Below, piece after piece: positions 25,011 through 33,527 of a stretch of DNA of 64,000 nucleotides. Positions within the stretch are counted from its first letter, which is position 1. Each line of letters begins with the position of its first letter. The DNA is from Lachnospiraceae bacterium (lineage in GTDB: Bacteria > Bacillota > Clostridia > Lachnospirales > Lachnospiraceae), in contig SFDP01000001.1 in the NCBI GenBank assembly GCA_004558185.1, positions 1 through 64,000 on the forward strand, written 5' to 3'. Under the pieces are notes generated by a model. It was not told the DNA's origin and did no database searches. It was given only the letters and a program-made list of their open reading frames with translations. Position numbers and translations under genes: made by a program.

Positions 25011-27650
25011 TTATCCGTTATTCTGCAGCTCATCCGTTTCGTCCAGCAAAAAGACCTGGAAGTAATCAGCTTCCTTACCCTCTGTCTCCTCAAGCTGACC
25101 ATAATCTCTGATATATCGAATGGTACCGTCTTTACGGATAATTCGGTATTCTCCGTAATACATCTTCCTCTCCGAATCAGCGATCTGCTCCTTGATCTCT
25201 CTGTCTACCCGTTCCCAATCCTCGGGATGTACCATACCTTTAAAGGTATTACCTACATATTCTCTGAACTCTTCTACCGATTCACAGCCGAACATATACG
25301 CTACATTACGATTAACCGAGAGCAGTTGCCCATCTCCCAGAGTATAATAGGAAAAGAAGCCGGCCGGGGTCGTTAAAAGTCTGTCCCGGTTTTCCTGTCT
25401 GCGTTTTTCCTCCAGCAGACCTTCAACCATTTTGTTAAAATGATGGGAGTCCATCTTACTGTAGTAAATTCCCCTGTGATCTACCTTATTTCCATCCGTC
25501 AGCAGTTGGGTAAAGGAATCCACTCCCATGGGGCGATAGAATAGATAACCCTGGGCATATCTGACATTCATCTTATTCAGAAACTCTGCCTGCTTTCTGG
25601 TTTCTACCCCCTCCACGATAATAGGGAGGTTCATTTCCTTGGACATATTTACTACAGAGCGCAGAATCTGCTTTCCTTTCTGCATATCATCATGTGCGAT
25701 GTCCAGAAACTTCATATCAATTTTAATAATATCTACAGCAATATTACGCAACATATTTAAGGAAGAATAGCCGCTTCCAAAATCATCCATCAACAGAGTA
25801 AATCCTGCTTTTTGCAGCTTACGAACGGTTGCGGTGATCTGATCCTCATCATCCACATAGGCACTTTCGGTGATCTCTACCTTCACATATTTCCTGTCGA
25901 TTTCATACTTTTCAACCAGGTGATTCAGCTCTTCCACCACATCAATGGACAGCATATCGATCCGGGACACATTAATGGAAATCGGAACGGGTTCTATCCC
26001 CTTATTCTTCCATCCCCTAATGGTTCTGCATACCTCTTCCCAAACGAACATATCCAAATCTGTGATAAAACCATTTCTCTCCAAAACCGGAATGAATGTA
26101 CCCGGACTGATCGTTCCTTTACAGGGATGACGCCAACGAACCAATGCCTCTGCTCCTACGATTTTCCCTGTAGTAATTCGGCACTTGGGCTGTAATACCA
26201 GGAAAAACTGCTGCCTTTCCAGTGCCTCTTTGGCTTCTATAATCAGATTCAGCTCCCGCTCTACCTCTTTTGTCATATTTTCCTCATAGGTACAGCAGCG
26301 TTCTTCGTAATTGCCAAACACATGAGCCTGTGCTTCGCTGGCACGGTCATACATGACCATGGCCTCCATTTTTTCCTCATTGGTGCGGTAAACGCCCAGA
26401 GCAGGCAGAAAACCCACATTGCTGGTTCTCTCATTGGCCAGAACAAAGAGCTTCTGTGTAAGTGCATCGATGATTTCCTGCTTATCGGGCAATAATATGG
26501 CAAAATTATCCCCTCCAATATACGCAGCCACGCCATCGTATCTGGTCTCATAATCCTTCAATACCATAGCAATGTCTGCAAGGAACTCGTCTCCGGCCTG
26601 CCTTCCCCACCATTTGTTGTATAGCTTGAAATGCTCGATGTCGATGGCCACCAGCATATAGCCTTTCCAGGAATTCTTCAGCTTATAATCCACAGTTTTG
26701 AAGAATTGGCTGCCTCCGAACAGACCATAGGAGGAGGTGATTTCATCCTGCAAATAATAATCCATGGGAATACCGGATTTCATCAGCTTCTTATTCCTGA
26801 ACATATGGCCTTCTGCCTTGGCGATCAGCTCTCTTACGGAAACAGGAGCACAGTCCCAGGCATTTCCCAAAGCCACCGTGTATTCTACAGGCCTTCCTTC
26901 ACAAAGGCTTTTCCATCTGTCCACCCAAAAGTTGATCAGATTACGAAAGGCATCCTTCGTATAATCCCTGGCAATAACCAGAAAATCATCCTTTCCATAC
27001 CGATATGCCAACACCTTGGGATTCTCGAGAACACGAATACTCTCCGCAATGTGGGAAAGAATCTCCTCTTCTTCCTTCTCCCCATAAACCTCTTTAATGC
27101 TTCTGAAATCATTAATATCAAAATACAGAACACCACAGGAATCCATTTTGCTATATTCTGTTCGAATCATTTCGTCCAGCTTAAAGTGATTATAAAGACT
27201 GGTCAGATTATCCCGATGAACCTCTGCTCCCAAATGGAGCCTCTCTTTCATCTCCATGGAATGGTCACGGCTGAAAATTATGGCAATTTTCTGACCTTCA
27301 CTCTCCTGAATAGCTATATTCATCTTCCACTCACTGGCTGCTCTGCCCCGTTCTCCCGTCAGTGACTTATAGGTAATGGCAAAGGTACTGTCTACCTCCG
27401 CTTCCGGAGTCATATGCTGGTTCCATGAATCCAGGACACGCTTTTTATCATCCGGGTGAATATTGCTTAAGAGGAGCAGCTTAGCTTCTTCCCAGCTATA
27501 AGGAACATCCAGTTCCTCAACCATCCCGTTTTCCACAAAAATATATTTACATTTTCTGGTTGCAAGATCCACAATCATGATATCCGAGTACATATCCACG
27601 ATTGAATTGATATAGAGCTTCAATCTATAATCCATAACGCAAAGGCACAT
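25011..27650 (-). CDS. PAS-GGDEF-GGDEF-EAL-PAS cyclic-di-GMP protein
   Basis: Soluble 879-residue signalling protein. Order: PAS-like domain (about 20-135), a GGDEF domain whose active site reads YGKDD (about residue 225), a second GGDEF domain reading GGDNF (about 385), an EAL domain (about 460-705) and a C-terminal PAS domain (about 760-870). The EAL domain keeps GAEALVRWRHP, the EITES glutamate, MDDFGSGYSSL, KIDMKFL and VEGVET, so it is probably an active cyclic-di-GMP phosphodiesterase; both GGDEF domains look inactive for synthesis and may bind GTP. Start chosen at ATG 27650 behind AAGGA; a TTG at 27668 has no ribosome site. Confidence 0.9.
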   Translation of the reverse strand: MCLCVMDYRLKLYINSIVDMYSDIMIVDLATRKCKYIFVENGMVEELDVPYSWEEAKLLLLSNIHPDDKKRVLDSWNQHMTPEAEVDSTFAITYKSLTGERGRAASEWKMNIAIQESEGQKIAIIFSRDHSMEMKERLHLGAEVHRDNLTSLYNHFKLDEMIRTEYSKMDSCGVLYFDINDFRSIKEVYGEKEEEEILSHIAESIRVLENPKVLAYRYGKDDFLVIARDYTKDAFRNLINFWVDRWKSLCEGRPVEYTVALGNAWDCAPVSVRELIAKAEGHMFRNKKLMKSGIPMDYYLQDEITSSYGLFGGSQFFKTVDYKLKNSWKGYMLVAIDIEHFKLYNKWWGRQAGDEFLADIAMVLKDYETRYDGVAAYIGGDNFAILLPDKQEIIDALTQKLFVLANERTSNVGFLPALGVYRTNEEKMEAMVMYDRASEAQAHVFGNYEERCCTYEENMTKEVERELNLIIEAKEALERQQFFLVLQPKCRITTGKIVGAEALVRWRHPCKGTISPGTFIPVLERNGFITDLDMFVWEEVCRTIRGWKNKGIEPVPISINVSRIDMLSIDVVEELNHLVEKYEIDRKYVKVEITESAYVDDEDQITATVRKLQKAGFTLLMDDFGSGYSSLNMLRNIAVDIIKIDMKFLDIAHDDMQKGKQILRSVVNMSKEMNLPIIVEGVETRKQAEFLNKMNVRYAQGYLFYRPMGVDSFTQLLTDGNKVDHRGIYYSKMDSHHFNKMVEGLLEEKRRQENRDRLLTTPAGFFSYYTLGDGQLLSVNRNVAYMFGCESVEEFREYVGNTFKGMVHPEDWERVDREIKEQIADSERKMYYGEYRIIRKDGTIRYIRDYGQLEETEGKEADYFQVFLLDETDELQNNG

Positions 27651-27684
27651 CCTTTCCTTTTCCTGCAAAGCCCAATTAAAGAGG

Positions 27685-28047
27685 CTACCCCATTGTATTG
27701 TTCCACTCTGTTTCCTTAAAGCCTACCAGAACAAAGTCCTCACCCAGCACTATAGGGCGTTTTACCAGCATCCCATCACTGGACAGGAGCCTGATCTGCT
27801 CCTCCTCACTCATTCCCGGCAGCTTATCCTTAAGCCCCATTTCTTTATAAAGCAAACCACTGGTATTAAAAAACTTCTTCAGCGGAAGCCCGCTGGCTTT
27901 GTACCAGCTTTTCAGTTCCTCCGCAGTGGGCGGCTCTTCCTTAATGTTTCGGTCTTCAAACTCCAGCCTCTGTCCCTCCAGCCATTTTTTTGCTTTCTGG
28001 CAGGTAGAGCATTTGGGATATTCTATGAACTGTATTTTTTTACTCAT
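27685..28047 (-). CDS. Spx/ArsC-family protein
   Basis: Thioredoxin-fold protein of 120 residues with CSTCQKA near the N-terminus and the family ending RPIVLGEDFVLVGFKETEW. The family covers arsenate reductases and Spx/MgsR-type RNA polymerase-binding stress regulators. The C-x2-C and the length fit the 'YffB/Spx-like' group; which activity it has cannot be decided. It has its own promoter at 28117-28145 and lies 34 bases upstream of the EAL protein gene, so the two may share a transcript. Confidence 0.85.
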   Translation of the reverse strand: MSKKIQFIEYPKCSTCQKAKKWLEGQRLEFEDRNIKEEPPTAEELKSWYKASGLPLKKFFNTSGLLYKEMGLKDKLPGMSEEEQIRLLSSDGMLVKRPIVLGEDFVLVGFKETEWNNTMG

Positions 28048-28116
28048 TTTATCACTCCATTTATCTTTTTATTAAAAATAAGAAATCTTTGCTTTTTCAC
28101 ACTAATCCATGCTATT

Positions 28117-28145
28117 ATCATATCGTTTACCCCACATTTTTGCAA
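28117..28145 (-). promoter_or_regulatory. sigma-A promoter of the Spx/ArsC-like gene
   Basis: On the minus strand TTGCAA (28145-28140), 17 bases, TATGAT (28122-28117). Confidence 0.7.
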
Positions 28146-28212
28146 GTTTTTCTGCTATTTTTTTGCAGCTTATCAATTTTGTACTTAAGCCGTTCATGGA
28201 ATTCCAGCATTG

Positions 28213-28248
28213 AAAAAAGCCATGAAATCAAAGATTTCACGGCTTTTT
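28213..28248. terminator. bidirectional terminator after the tRNA pair
   Basis: AAAAAGCCATGAAATC pairs with GATTTCACGGCTTTTT around an AAA loop with one mismatch. T-runs follow on both strands. On the minus strand it ends the tRNA-Val/tRNA-Met unit. Confidence 0.85.
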
Positions 28249-28263
28249 ACGAAAAAACTTTAG

Positions 28264-28337
28264 TAGCGAGAAAGGGATTCGAACCCCCGACACTACGGGT
28301 ATGAACCGTATGCTCTAGCCAACTGAGCTATCTCGCC
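28264..28337 (-). tRNA. tRNA-Met (CAT)
   Basis: A 74-base cloverleaf on the minus strand starting GGCGAGATAGCTCAGTTGG. The anticodon stem TACGG/CCGTA encloses TTCATAC, so the anticodon is CAT; the T-arm has GGTTCGAATCC. The 3' CCA is not encoded. The paired first base (G1 with U72) and D-arm fit an elongator tRNA rather than the initiator, though a lysidine-modified tRNA-Ile cannot be fully excluded. Confidence 0.9.
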
Positions 28338-28400
28338 ATATGTTATATTACTGCTACTGTATAAAAACAATATCACAGCTTCCTTCCTGTTAAACAGGAA

Positions 28401-28473
28401 TGGGACCTACAGGGCTCGAACCTGTGACCCTCTGCTTGTAAGGCAGATGCTCTCCCAGCTGAGCTAAGATCCC
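28401..28473 (-). tRNA. tRNA-Val (TAC)
   Basis: A 73-base cloverleaf on the minus strand starting GGGATCTTAGCTCAGCTGG. The anticodon loop is TTACAAG inside CTGCC/-type stem, giving TAC (valine); T-arm GGTTCGAGCCC. CCA is not encoded. It is the first gene of a two-tRNA unit with the tRNA-Met 63 bases downstream. Confidence 0.95.
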
Positions 28474-28498
28474 ATGGTTTGTCGCAACCGACTTGATT

Positions 28499-28527
28499 AG
28501 TTTACTACAACAAACAGGCCTTGTCAA
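28499..28527 (-). promoter_or_regulatory. sigma-A promoter of the tRNA-Val/tRNA-Met unit
   Basis: On the minus strand a perfect TTGACA (28527-28522), 17 bases, TAAACT (28504-28499), about 26 bases before the tRNA-Val 5' end. Confidence 0.85.
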
Positions 28528-28586
28528 TACTTTTTTTCAGATTATTCCTGTCGTTGTATACAATACAGCATTCCACAGGCAATAAA

Positions 28587-28620
28587 TTAATTCCCGGGCA
28601 GGCTTCCACCCGGAAATTAA
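28587..28620 (-). terminator. terminator-like hairpin after rplT
   Basis: TTAATTCCCGGG (28587-28598) and CCCGGAAATTAA (28609-28620) form a strong stem with one wobble. The T-rich tail on the minus strand is short (TTTATTG). Confidence 0.6.
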
Positions 28621-28649
28621 CCTTTATTCCCCAAAATATATCTGCAGCC

Positions 28650-29006
28650 TTAAGCCAATTTGGACTTGGCAAGCTCTGCCAATGTAGCAAAGCCTTCTGC
28701 ATCATTAACTGCCATTTCTGCCAGCATCTTTCTGTTCATTTCAACCTCTGCCAGCTTAAGACCATGCATAAATTTGCTGTAGGATAAGCCATTCATTCTT
28801 GCAGCCGCATTAATACGTGCAATCCAGAGACGTCTGAACTGACGCTTTCTCTCTTTTCTTCCTGCATAGGAAGAAGCCAAAGCTCTCATTACAGCCTGCT
28901 TTGCAATTCTATACTGCTTGCTTCTTGCACCTCTGTAGCCCTTTGCGAGCTTTAATACTCTGTTATGTTTTTTCTTAGCGTTTAATCCGCCCTTAATTCT
29001 TGCCAT
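28650..29006 (-). CDS. rplT: 50S ribosomal protein L20
   Basis: Ribosomal protein of 118 residues that binds 23S rRNA early in 50S assembly and, in Firmicutes, represses its own operon through the infC leader. The basic N-terminus (ARIKGGLNAKKKHNRVLKLAKG) and RIAKQAVMRALASSYAGRKERK, RLWIARINAAARMNGLSY are diagnostic. Third gene of infC-rpmI-rplT, 25 bases after rpmI. Confidence 0.99.
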   Translation of the reverse strand: MARIKGGLNAKKKHNRVLKLAKGYRGARSKQYRIAKQAVMRALASSYAGRKERKRQFRRLWIARINAAARMNGLSYSKFMHGLKLAEVEMNRKMLAEMAVNDAEGFATLAELAKSKLA

Positions 29007-29031
29007 TTCTTATTCCTCCTCAATCTACGAC

Positions 29032-29229
29032 TTATAAATATGGTAAAATCTTCTTCATATTCTTAACGTTGCTAGCATCAGTCATAGCCGCTTTCCTGAG
29101 ATCTCTCTTTCTCTTGGTGGTTTTCTTTGTTAAGATATGGCTCTTATAAGCTTTGCTTCTCTTTAATTTACCTGTTCCTGTTACCTTAAAACGCTTTGCT
29201 GCTGCACTGCTTGTCTTAATCTTGGGCAT
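29032..29229 (-). CDS. rpmI: 50S ribosomal protein L35
   Basis: Small basic ribosomal protein, 65 residues, PKIKTSSAAAKRFKVTGTG at the N-terminus and KRKRDLRKAAMTD. It sits 50 bases after infC and 25 before rplT, the universal order. Confidence 0.99.
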   Translation of the reverse strand: MPKIKTSSAAAKRFKVTGTGKLKRSKAYKSHILTKKTTKRKRDLRKAAMTDASNVKNMKKILPYL

Positions 29230-29279
29230 ATTTATATCCTCCTATACATAAGTTTTCAATCTATTCTAACCGCCAAAGC

Positions 29280-29786
29280 CTAACGCTTTTCGGTTAAAAA
29301 CATGGTCATTGCACGTCCTTCCACCTTAGGTGCCTTCTCCATCACACTAATGTCTGCTAAGGCCTGGGCAAAATCATCCAGAATATGCTTGCTGTTGGCC
29401 ATATGTGCCATCTCTCTTCCTCTGAATCGAAGAGTGATTTTCACTCTGTCCCCTTTGGAAAGGAACTTCCTGGCCGCATTGATCTTGGTATTCAAATCAT
29501 TGGTGTCAATGTTAGGAGAAAGACGGATCTCCTTAACCTCAATGGTTCTTTGCTTCTTCTTAGCTTCCTTTTCTTTTCTGGCAAGCTCATAACGATACTT
29601 CCCGTAATCCACGATTTTACAAACCGGCGGCTTGGCTGTAGGTGCGATCTTAACCAGATCAAGTCCTGCCTCCTCTGCAATCCGCATAGCCTCTGCGGAA
29701 GACATGATTCCCATCTGCTCACCATCCGCACCAATTACACGTACTTCTCTGTCTCTGATTTGTTCGTTAATCATTAATTCGCTAAT
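29280..29786 (-). CDS. infC: translation initiation factor IF-3, AUU start
   Basis: IF-3 keeps ribosomal subunits apart and checks start codons; 168 residues with the N-terminal domain (INEQIRDREVRVIGADGEQ), linker of lysines and C-terminal domain (RVKITLRFRGREMAH). The best start is an ATT codon at 29786, followed by AGC GAA TTA ATG ATT AAC: GGAGGG lies exactly seven bases upstream, while the ATG at 29774 is too far away and the long frame to 29873 crosses the attenuator. AUU starts in infC are known to let IF-3 repress its own translation. Confidence 0.95.
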   Translation of the reverse strand: MSELMINEQIRDREVRVIGADGEQMGIMSSAEAMRIAEEAGLDLVKIAPTAKPPVCKIVDYGKYRYELARKEKEAKKKQRTIEVKEIRLSPNIDTNDLNTKINAARKFLSKGDRVKITLRFRGREMAHMANSKHILDDFAQALADISVMEKAPKVEGRAMTMFLTEKR

Positions 29787-29960
29787 CGTTTTACCCTCCA
29801 TAAGAAAACAAAATAAATAAAAAGTGGATAGCCACAGACTATCCACAAAATCTACATAGATTACCAAAATCACCTATAAGACTATATTAACACCTGCAAG
29901 CCCTATTGCCGCAGGGTGAGAGTGGATACTCTGCTTTCTACGTCTTGCTGTTTTACAGCT
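29787..29960 (-). promoter_or_regulatory. L20/infC leader RNA with attenuator
   Basis: The leader, about 174 bases, runs from the promoter to the infC ribosome site. Near its 3' end GTGGATAG (29846-29839) and CTATCCAC (29831-29824) form a terminator followed by TTTTTATTTATTTT. An upstream TATCCAC (29928-29922), in a small AGAGT/ACTCT hairpin, can pair with the 5' arm of the terminator instead. This is the layout of L20-controlled leaders in Firmicutes, where L20 favours termination. Confidence 0.8.
29808..29846 (-). terminator. attenuator terminator in the infC leader
   Basis: Eight-base stem GTGGATAG/CTATCCAC with a seven-base loop and a long T-rich tail, located 10-50 bases before the infC ribosome-binding site. 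Confidence 0.85.
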
Positions 29961-29965
29961 TTAGT

Positions 29966-29994
29966 AGAATACCACAGTTTTCCTTCTCCGTCAA
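29966..29994 (-). promoter_or_regulatory. sigma-A promoter of infC-rpmI-rplT
   Basis: On the minus strand TTGACG (29994-29989), 17 bases, TATTCT (29971-29966). Confidence 0.8.
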
Positions 29995-30008
29995 GATGCT
30001 TTCAGCTT

Positions 30009-31475
30009 TTATTTTTCAGATTTATTTTCCAGACTTATATCCGCTCCCTCCCATAGGCGATGTCCGTCTATGGAAATCTCTCCCCGAAGAGCAAACAGGA
30101 TAAGATTTTTAAACCTCAATTTTAGGCAGCCACTTCTCCCATTCAGTTCTTGCAGGCTTTTTCCCCAGTTAATACTTATCCACCCTTGTATTTCTTCCAG
30201 ATGGCTTTCTGCAAAGGTGTAACCTGTCAGGGGTGCCCCTGTCCAAATCTCATGTACCTGTGCTTCAAGCAGTATCGGCTTTTCCGGCTCCAAAGCCTCT
30301 GCCAGTATCTCCAGACGATTTCCATTAAAGCGAAGCCTATTGGTAGTCAGCAGACTTTCCTCATCTTTTCTTCGGGGAAGCAGGGCCGCAAATCGATCCG
30401 GCAGCCACTGTGCTCTTGCCAGAGAAGACTCTCTGAAATTCGTATGCCGGCCATTGCCTCCCATATAATAGAGCCACATATTTCCTTCCCCATCGATCAG
30501 AGGCGGTGAGGCATAAATACATCCACAGTCAAATTCTCCCGTTGGATAATGCCCCTTTCCTCTGGGAATCAAATACTGCCCCGGAGCCACAAAATCAAAA
30601 TGTTCGGCATCTGCCGACCAGGTAAGCTGGCAGTCCACCGTATCAAAGTTTTCTTCCTTCCGATCCCCTTCGTGAATCAATGAGGCTATTCCCAGGTAAA
30701 GTCCTTCCCAATAAAAAACCGGCATAGAGTAAATCTGTTGTTCAAATCCATATCCCCGAAGTGCCTCCTTGGGCTCACTCCAATGTAAAAAATCCCGGCT
30801 TTGACTTATAGTGGTAATTCTGATTCCATCCCTCCATACTCTGGAAAGAAGCATATAGCACCTCTCCTTTTCATTCCAAAAGGGCAGATTATGACTATCT
30901 GCAGGGGGATTATACTCCGGCCAGGGAATTAACTGAGACCAGTCTTTTCCATCGGGAGAAAAGGCCACTGCCATAAATGTTTCCTGTCCCGGGATTTCCA
31001 CCTTGGTTACCAGCTTATACTTTTTCTTCAGATCAGTCTCATGGAAATCCAGCATGACCCCGGTACCATGAGCATAGGGAAAAAGCAGATTATTTTTCTT
31101 ATTTCCCCTCCACTCTACCCGGTCTAACTTTGGCTTTATCCAATGAATACCATCCTTACTTTCCGCATAAGCCAAAGAGGTTATCCGATCTGTCCTGGGC
31201 TGATAGGCTCTGGTCGCTCTCTCCCGGGATGTAGTTTTCTCTGTATCTAAGTCTTCTGTAAACAGCGTATAATAGCAACGGAAAAGTCCCTCATCCCTGT
31301 CATAGATTACATTGGGATATCCATTATCAATACGGATCTCCCATGGCTGATCCTGAACAAAAAGAGGATTATGCAAAATATCCTTTTTCGGAGGGACTGC
31401 CTGTAATCCGACATTTTCCATTGCCTGCGGATTCAACAGTCTTCGGTCAAGCATCAGGTATTTTGTCAAATTCAC
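30009..31475 (-). CDS. predicted beta-propeller glycoside hydrolase (GH32/43-like clan)
   Basis: A 488-residue protein without signal peptide, so cytosolic. Repeated blade-like units carry aromatic and acidic motifs: NGYPNVIYDRDEGLFRCYY, YAESKDGIHW, VAFSPDGKDWSQL, SQSRDFLHWSEP, YMGGNGRHTNFRES. The pattern of SxDGxxW turns is typical of five-bladed propeller glycosidases, and the C-terminal part looks like an appended beta-sandwich. I cannot name the substrate or the exact family. GTG at 31475 overlaps the upstream ATPase stop (GTGA); a TTG at 31469 is the alternative. It ends the Opp-type operon, implying that it cuts the imported compound. Confidence 0.75.
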   Translation of the reverse strand: MNLTKYLMLDRRLLNPQAMENVGLQAVPPKKDILHNPLFVQDQPWEIRIDNGYPNVIYDRDEGLFRCYYTLFTEDLDTEKTTSRERATRAYQPRTDRITSLAYAESKDGIHWIKPKLDRVEWRGNKKNNLLFPYAHGTGVMLDFHETDLKKKYKLVTKVEIPGQETFMAVAFSPDGKDWSQLIPWPEYNPPADSHNLPFWNEKERCYMLLSRVWRDGIRITTISQSRDFLHWSEPKEALRGYGFEQQIYSMPVFYWEGLYLGIASLIHEGDRKEENFDTVDCQLTWSADAEHFDFVAPGQYLIPRGKGHYPTGEFDCGCIYASPPLIDGEGNMWLYYMGGNGRHTNFRESSLARAQWLPDRFAALLPRRKDEESLLTTNRLRFNGNRLEILAEALEPEKPILLEAQVHEIWTGAPLTGYTFAESHLEEIQGWISINWGKSLQELNGRSGCLKLRFKNLILFALRGEISIDGHRLWEGADISLENKSEK

Positions 31476-32488
31476 TGCTCCCCTTTCCCTCCATTCTGAT
31501 AGAGATGACAAGCCACCTGCTGTTCTTCCTCCCCATAGTGCTGCAGCTTAGGGTCGGTCGTTTTGCAAACATCCATGCAATGAGGGCATCGATTATGAAA
31601 TGCACACCCTGCAGGCTTATGAATCGGACTGGGAACCTCCCCTTCCAGAATCTGCCGCTTTCTTACCCCATGGATATCCGGAATCGGAATTGCCGACAGC
31701 AAGGCTCTGGTATAGGGATGCAGAGGTTTTTCATAAAGTGTCCTGGAATCTGCCACTTCCACAATTTTCCCCAGATACATGACCATAATCCGATCAGACA
31801 TATACTGCACAACAGATAAATCATGGGCAATAAACAGATAGGTGAGCTTTAGCTCCTTCTGAATTTCTTTCATTAGATTCAGCACCTGTGCCTGAATAGA
31901 TACATCCAGTGCGGAAACCGGTTCATCACAGATTAATACCTCCGGCATTACCTCCAATGCTCTGGCAATACACAGTCTCTGACGCTGCCCACCGGAAAAT
32001 TCATGAGGATAACGCATCAAATAATCAGGCTGAATATTTACCATCGCTAATACCCGCTGCATGATTTTCTCTCTTTCCTCTCTGGACATAATACCATGGG
32101 TCTTTAGTGGTTCTTCAAAGGCTTCATATATCTTTTTCTGTGGATTCAGCGCAGAATAGGGATCCTGAAACACCATTTGGACTTTTTTTCGAAAGGCAAA
32201 CATTTCCTCCCGATTAAACTGCGTGATATCCCTACCACCTTCTCCGTCGTTAAATAATACCTGCCCTCCGGTTGGTCTCTCGAGCATCATCATATTCTTT
32301 CCAAATGTGGATTTTCCACATCCCGATTCACCTACAATGCCCAGGGTTTCTCCCCGGTAAATATCCAGACTCACATCATCTACTGCTTTCACATAACCCA
32401 CTATCCTTTTTCGAAATCCCTTAGTAATGGGAAACCATGTCTGCAGATTCTGAATCTTAAAGATTACCTCTTTCTTTTCTGTGCTCAT
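31472..32488 (-). CDS. Opp/Dpp-type ABC transporter ATPase, F subunit
   Basis: ATPase subunit of 338 residues with Walker A GESGCGKST, signature FSGGQRQRL, Walker B VLICDEPVSALD and the C-terminal oligopeptide-type extension with the Cys-rich CAFHNRCPHCMDVC, typical of OppF/DppF and often an iron-sulphur site. GGAGGTG precedes the ATG at 32488; an earlier ATG at 32515 overlaps the D-subunit gene. It is fourth of five transporter genes and overlaps the glycosidase. Confidence 0.93.
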   Translation of the reverse strand: MSTEKKEVIFKIQNLQTWFPITKGFRKRIVGYVKAVDDVSLDIYRGETLGIVGESGCGKSTFGKNMMMLERPTGGQVLFNDGEGGRDITQFNREEMFAFRKKVQMVFQDPYSALNPQKKIYEAFEEPLKTHGIMSREEREKIMQRVLAMVNIQPDYLMRYPHEFSGGQRQRLCIARALEVMPEVLICDEPVSALDVSIQAQVLNLMKEIQKELKLTYLFIAHDLSVVQYMSDRIMVMYLGKIVEVADSRTLYEKPLHPYTRALLSAIPIPDIHGVRKRQILEGEVPSPIHKPAGCAFHNRCPHCMDVCKTTDPKLQHYGEEEQQVACHLYQNGGKGEQ

Positions 32489-32489
32489 T

Positions 32490-33518
32490 TCAATCCACCT
32501 CCGGATAGGAATCAAATTTCAGACAGCGTACCCGATGTCCCGGTGCAATTTCAAACATGGGAATTCGTCCTTTATGACATCTTTCCATACACTCCTGACA
32601 GCGATCTGCAAATTCACAGCCCTCTCCTAAATCTGCCGGGTTTGGTGTGACTCCAGGAATCGTTTCCAGTTTTCTGCCTTCTCCCAGCCCAAGCACCGGT
32701 ACACTTCGCAGCAGAGCCTTGGTATAAGGATGACTGGTACGGTCAAACAAATCCTCAAGGCTGCCAAACTCCACGATTCGGCCCATATACATGACACAGA
32801 CCTCATCGGCCATCTCTGCAACCAAGCCCATATTGTGGGTAATCAGAATAATAGATTTCCCCTCTTTTACCTGAAGTTCCTTAAGCAATTCCATGATCTG
32901 TGCCTGGATGGTAACGTCTAATGCCGTTGTGGGTTCATCACAGATAATCAGCTTTGGATTACAGATCATGGCAATGGCAATTACCACCCTCTGCTTCATC
33001 CCACCGGAAAACTGGTGAGGATAGCAGTCAATACGCTCCTTGGGATCAGGAATACCCAATTTTTGAAACATTTCCAATACCCTTTGTCTGGCTTCTGCCT
33101 TCTTCATGCCCTTATTGTGCCAGAGCAGTCCCTCTGCCACTTGATCCCCAACCTTATAGACAGGATTCAGGCTGGACATGGGGTCCTGAAAAACCATAGA
33201 TATCTCCGGCCCTCTCAGTGCCCGCATCTGAGAGCCATTGGCTTCTTTAATCTTTTCCAGATGATATTCCGTTACTTTCCCATCACAGAGGGCATTGTAT
33301 TGGATATTCTGGGCATTTACTATGGCATTTTTCCCCATAAAACGCAGAATAGAATTCATCGTCACGCTTTTTCCGCAGCCCGACTCCCCTACTACTGCCA
33401 GAGTAGTTCCCCTGCGCATCTGAAAGGAAACATCCTTTACAATTTTAATTTCTTTTCTGTCTGAAATAAAGGTAGTATTTAATTTTTCAACTTTTAAAAT
33501 AATTTCCCGGTTATCCAT
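32490..33518 (-). CDS. Opp/Dpp-type ABC transporter ATPase, D subunit
   Basis: ATPase of 342 residues: Walker A GESGCGKSV, signature FSGGMKQRV, Walker B LIICDEPTTALD, and the C-terminal cysteine cluster CEFADRCQECMERC of the OppD/DppD family. It pairs with the F subunit on the cytoplasmic face. It lies one base upstream of the F-subunit ATG. Confidence 0.93.
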   Translation of the reverse strand: MDNREIILKVEKLNTTFISDRKEIKIVKDVSFQMRRGTTLAVVGESGCGKSVTMNSILRFMGKNAIVNAQNIQYNALCDGKVTEYHLEKIKEANGSQMRALRGPEISMVFQDPMSSLNPVYKVGDQVAEGLLWHNKGMKKAEARQRVLEMFQKLGIPDPKERIDCYPHQFSGGMKQRVVIAIAMICNPKLIICDEPTTALDVTIQAQIMELLKELQVKEGKSIILITHNMGLVAEMADEVCVMYMGRIVEFGSLEDLFDRTSHPYTKALLRSVPVLGLGEGRKLETIPGVTPNPADLGEGCEFADRCQECMERCHKGRIPMFEIAPGHRVRCLKFDSYPEVD

Positions 33519-33527
33519 GCTGCCCTC

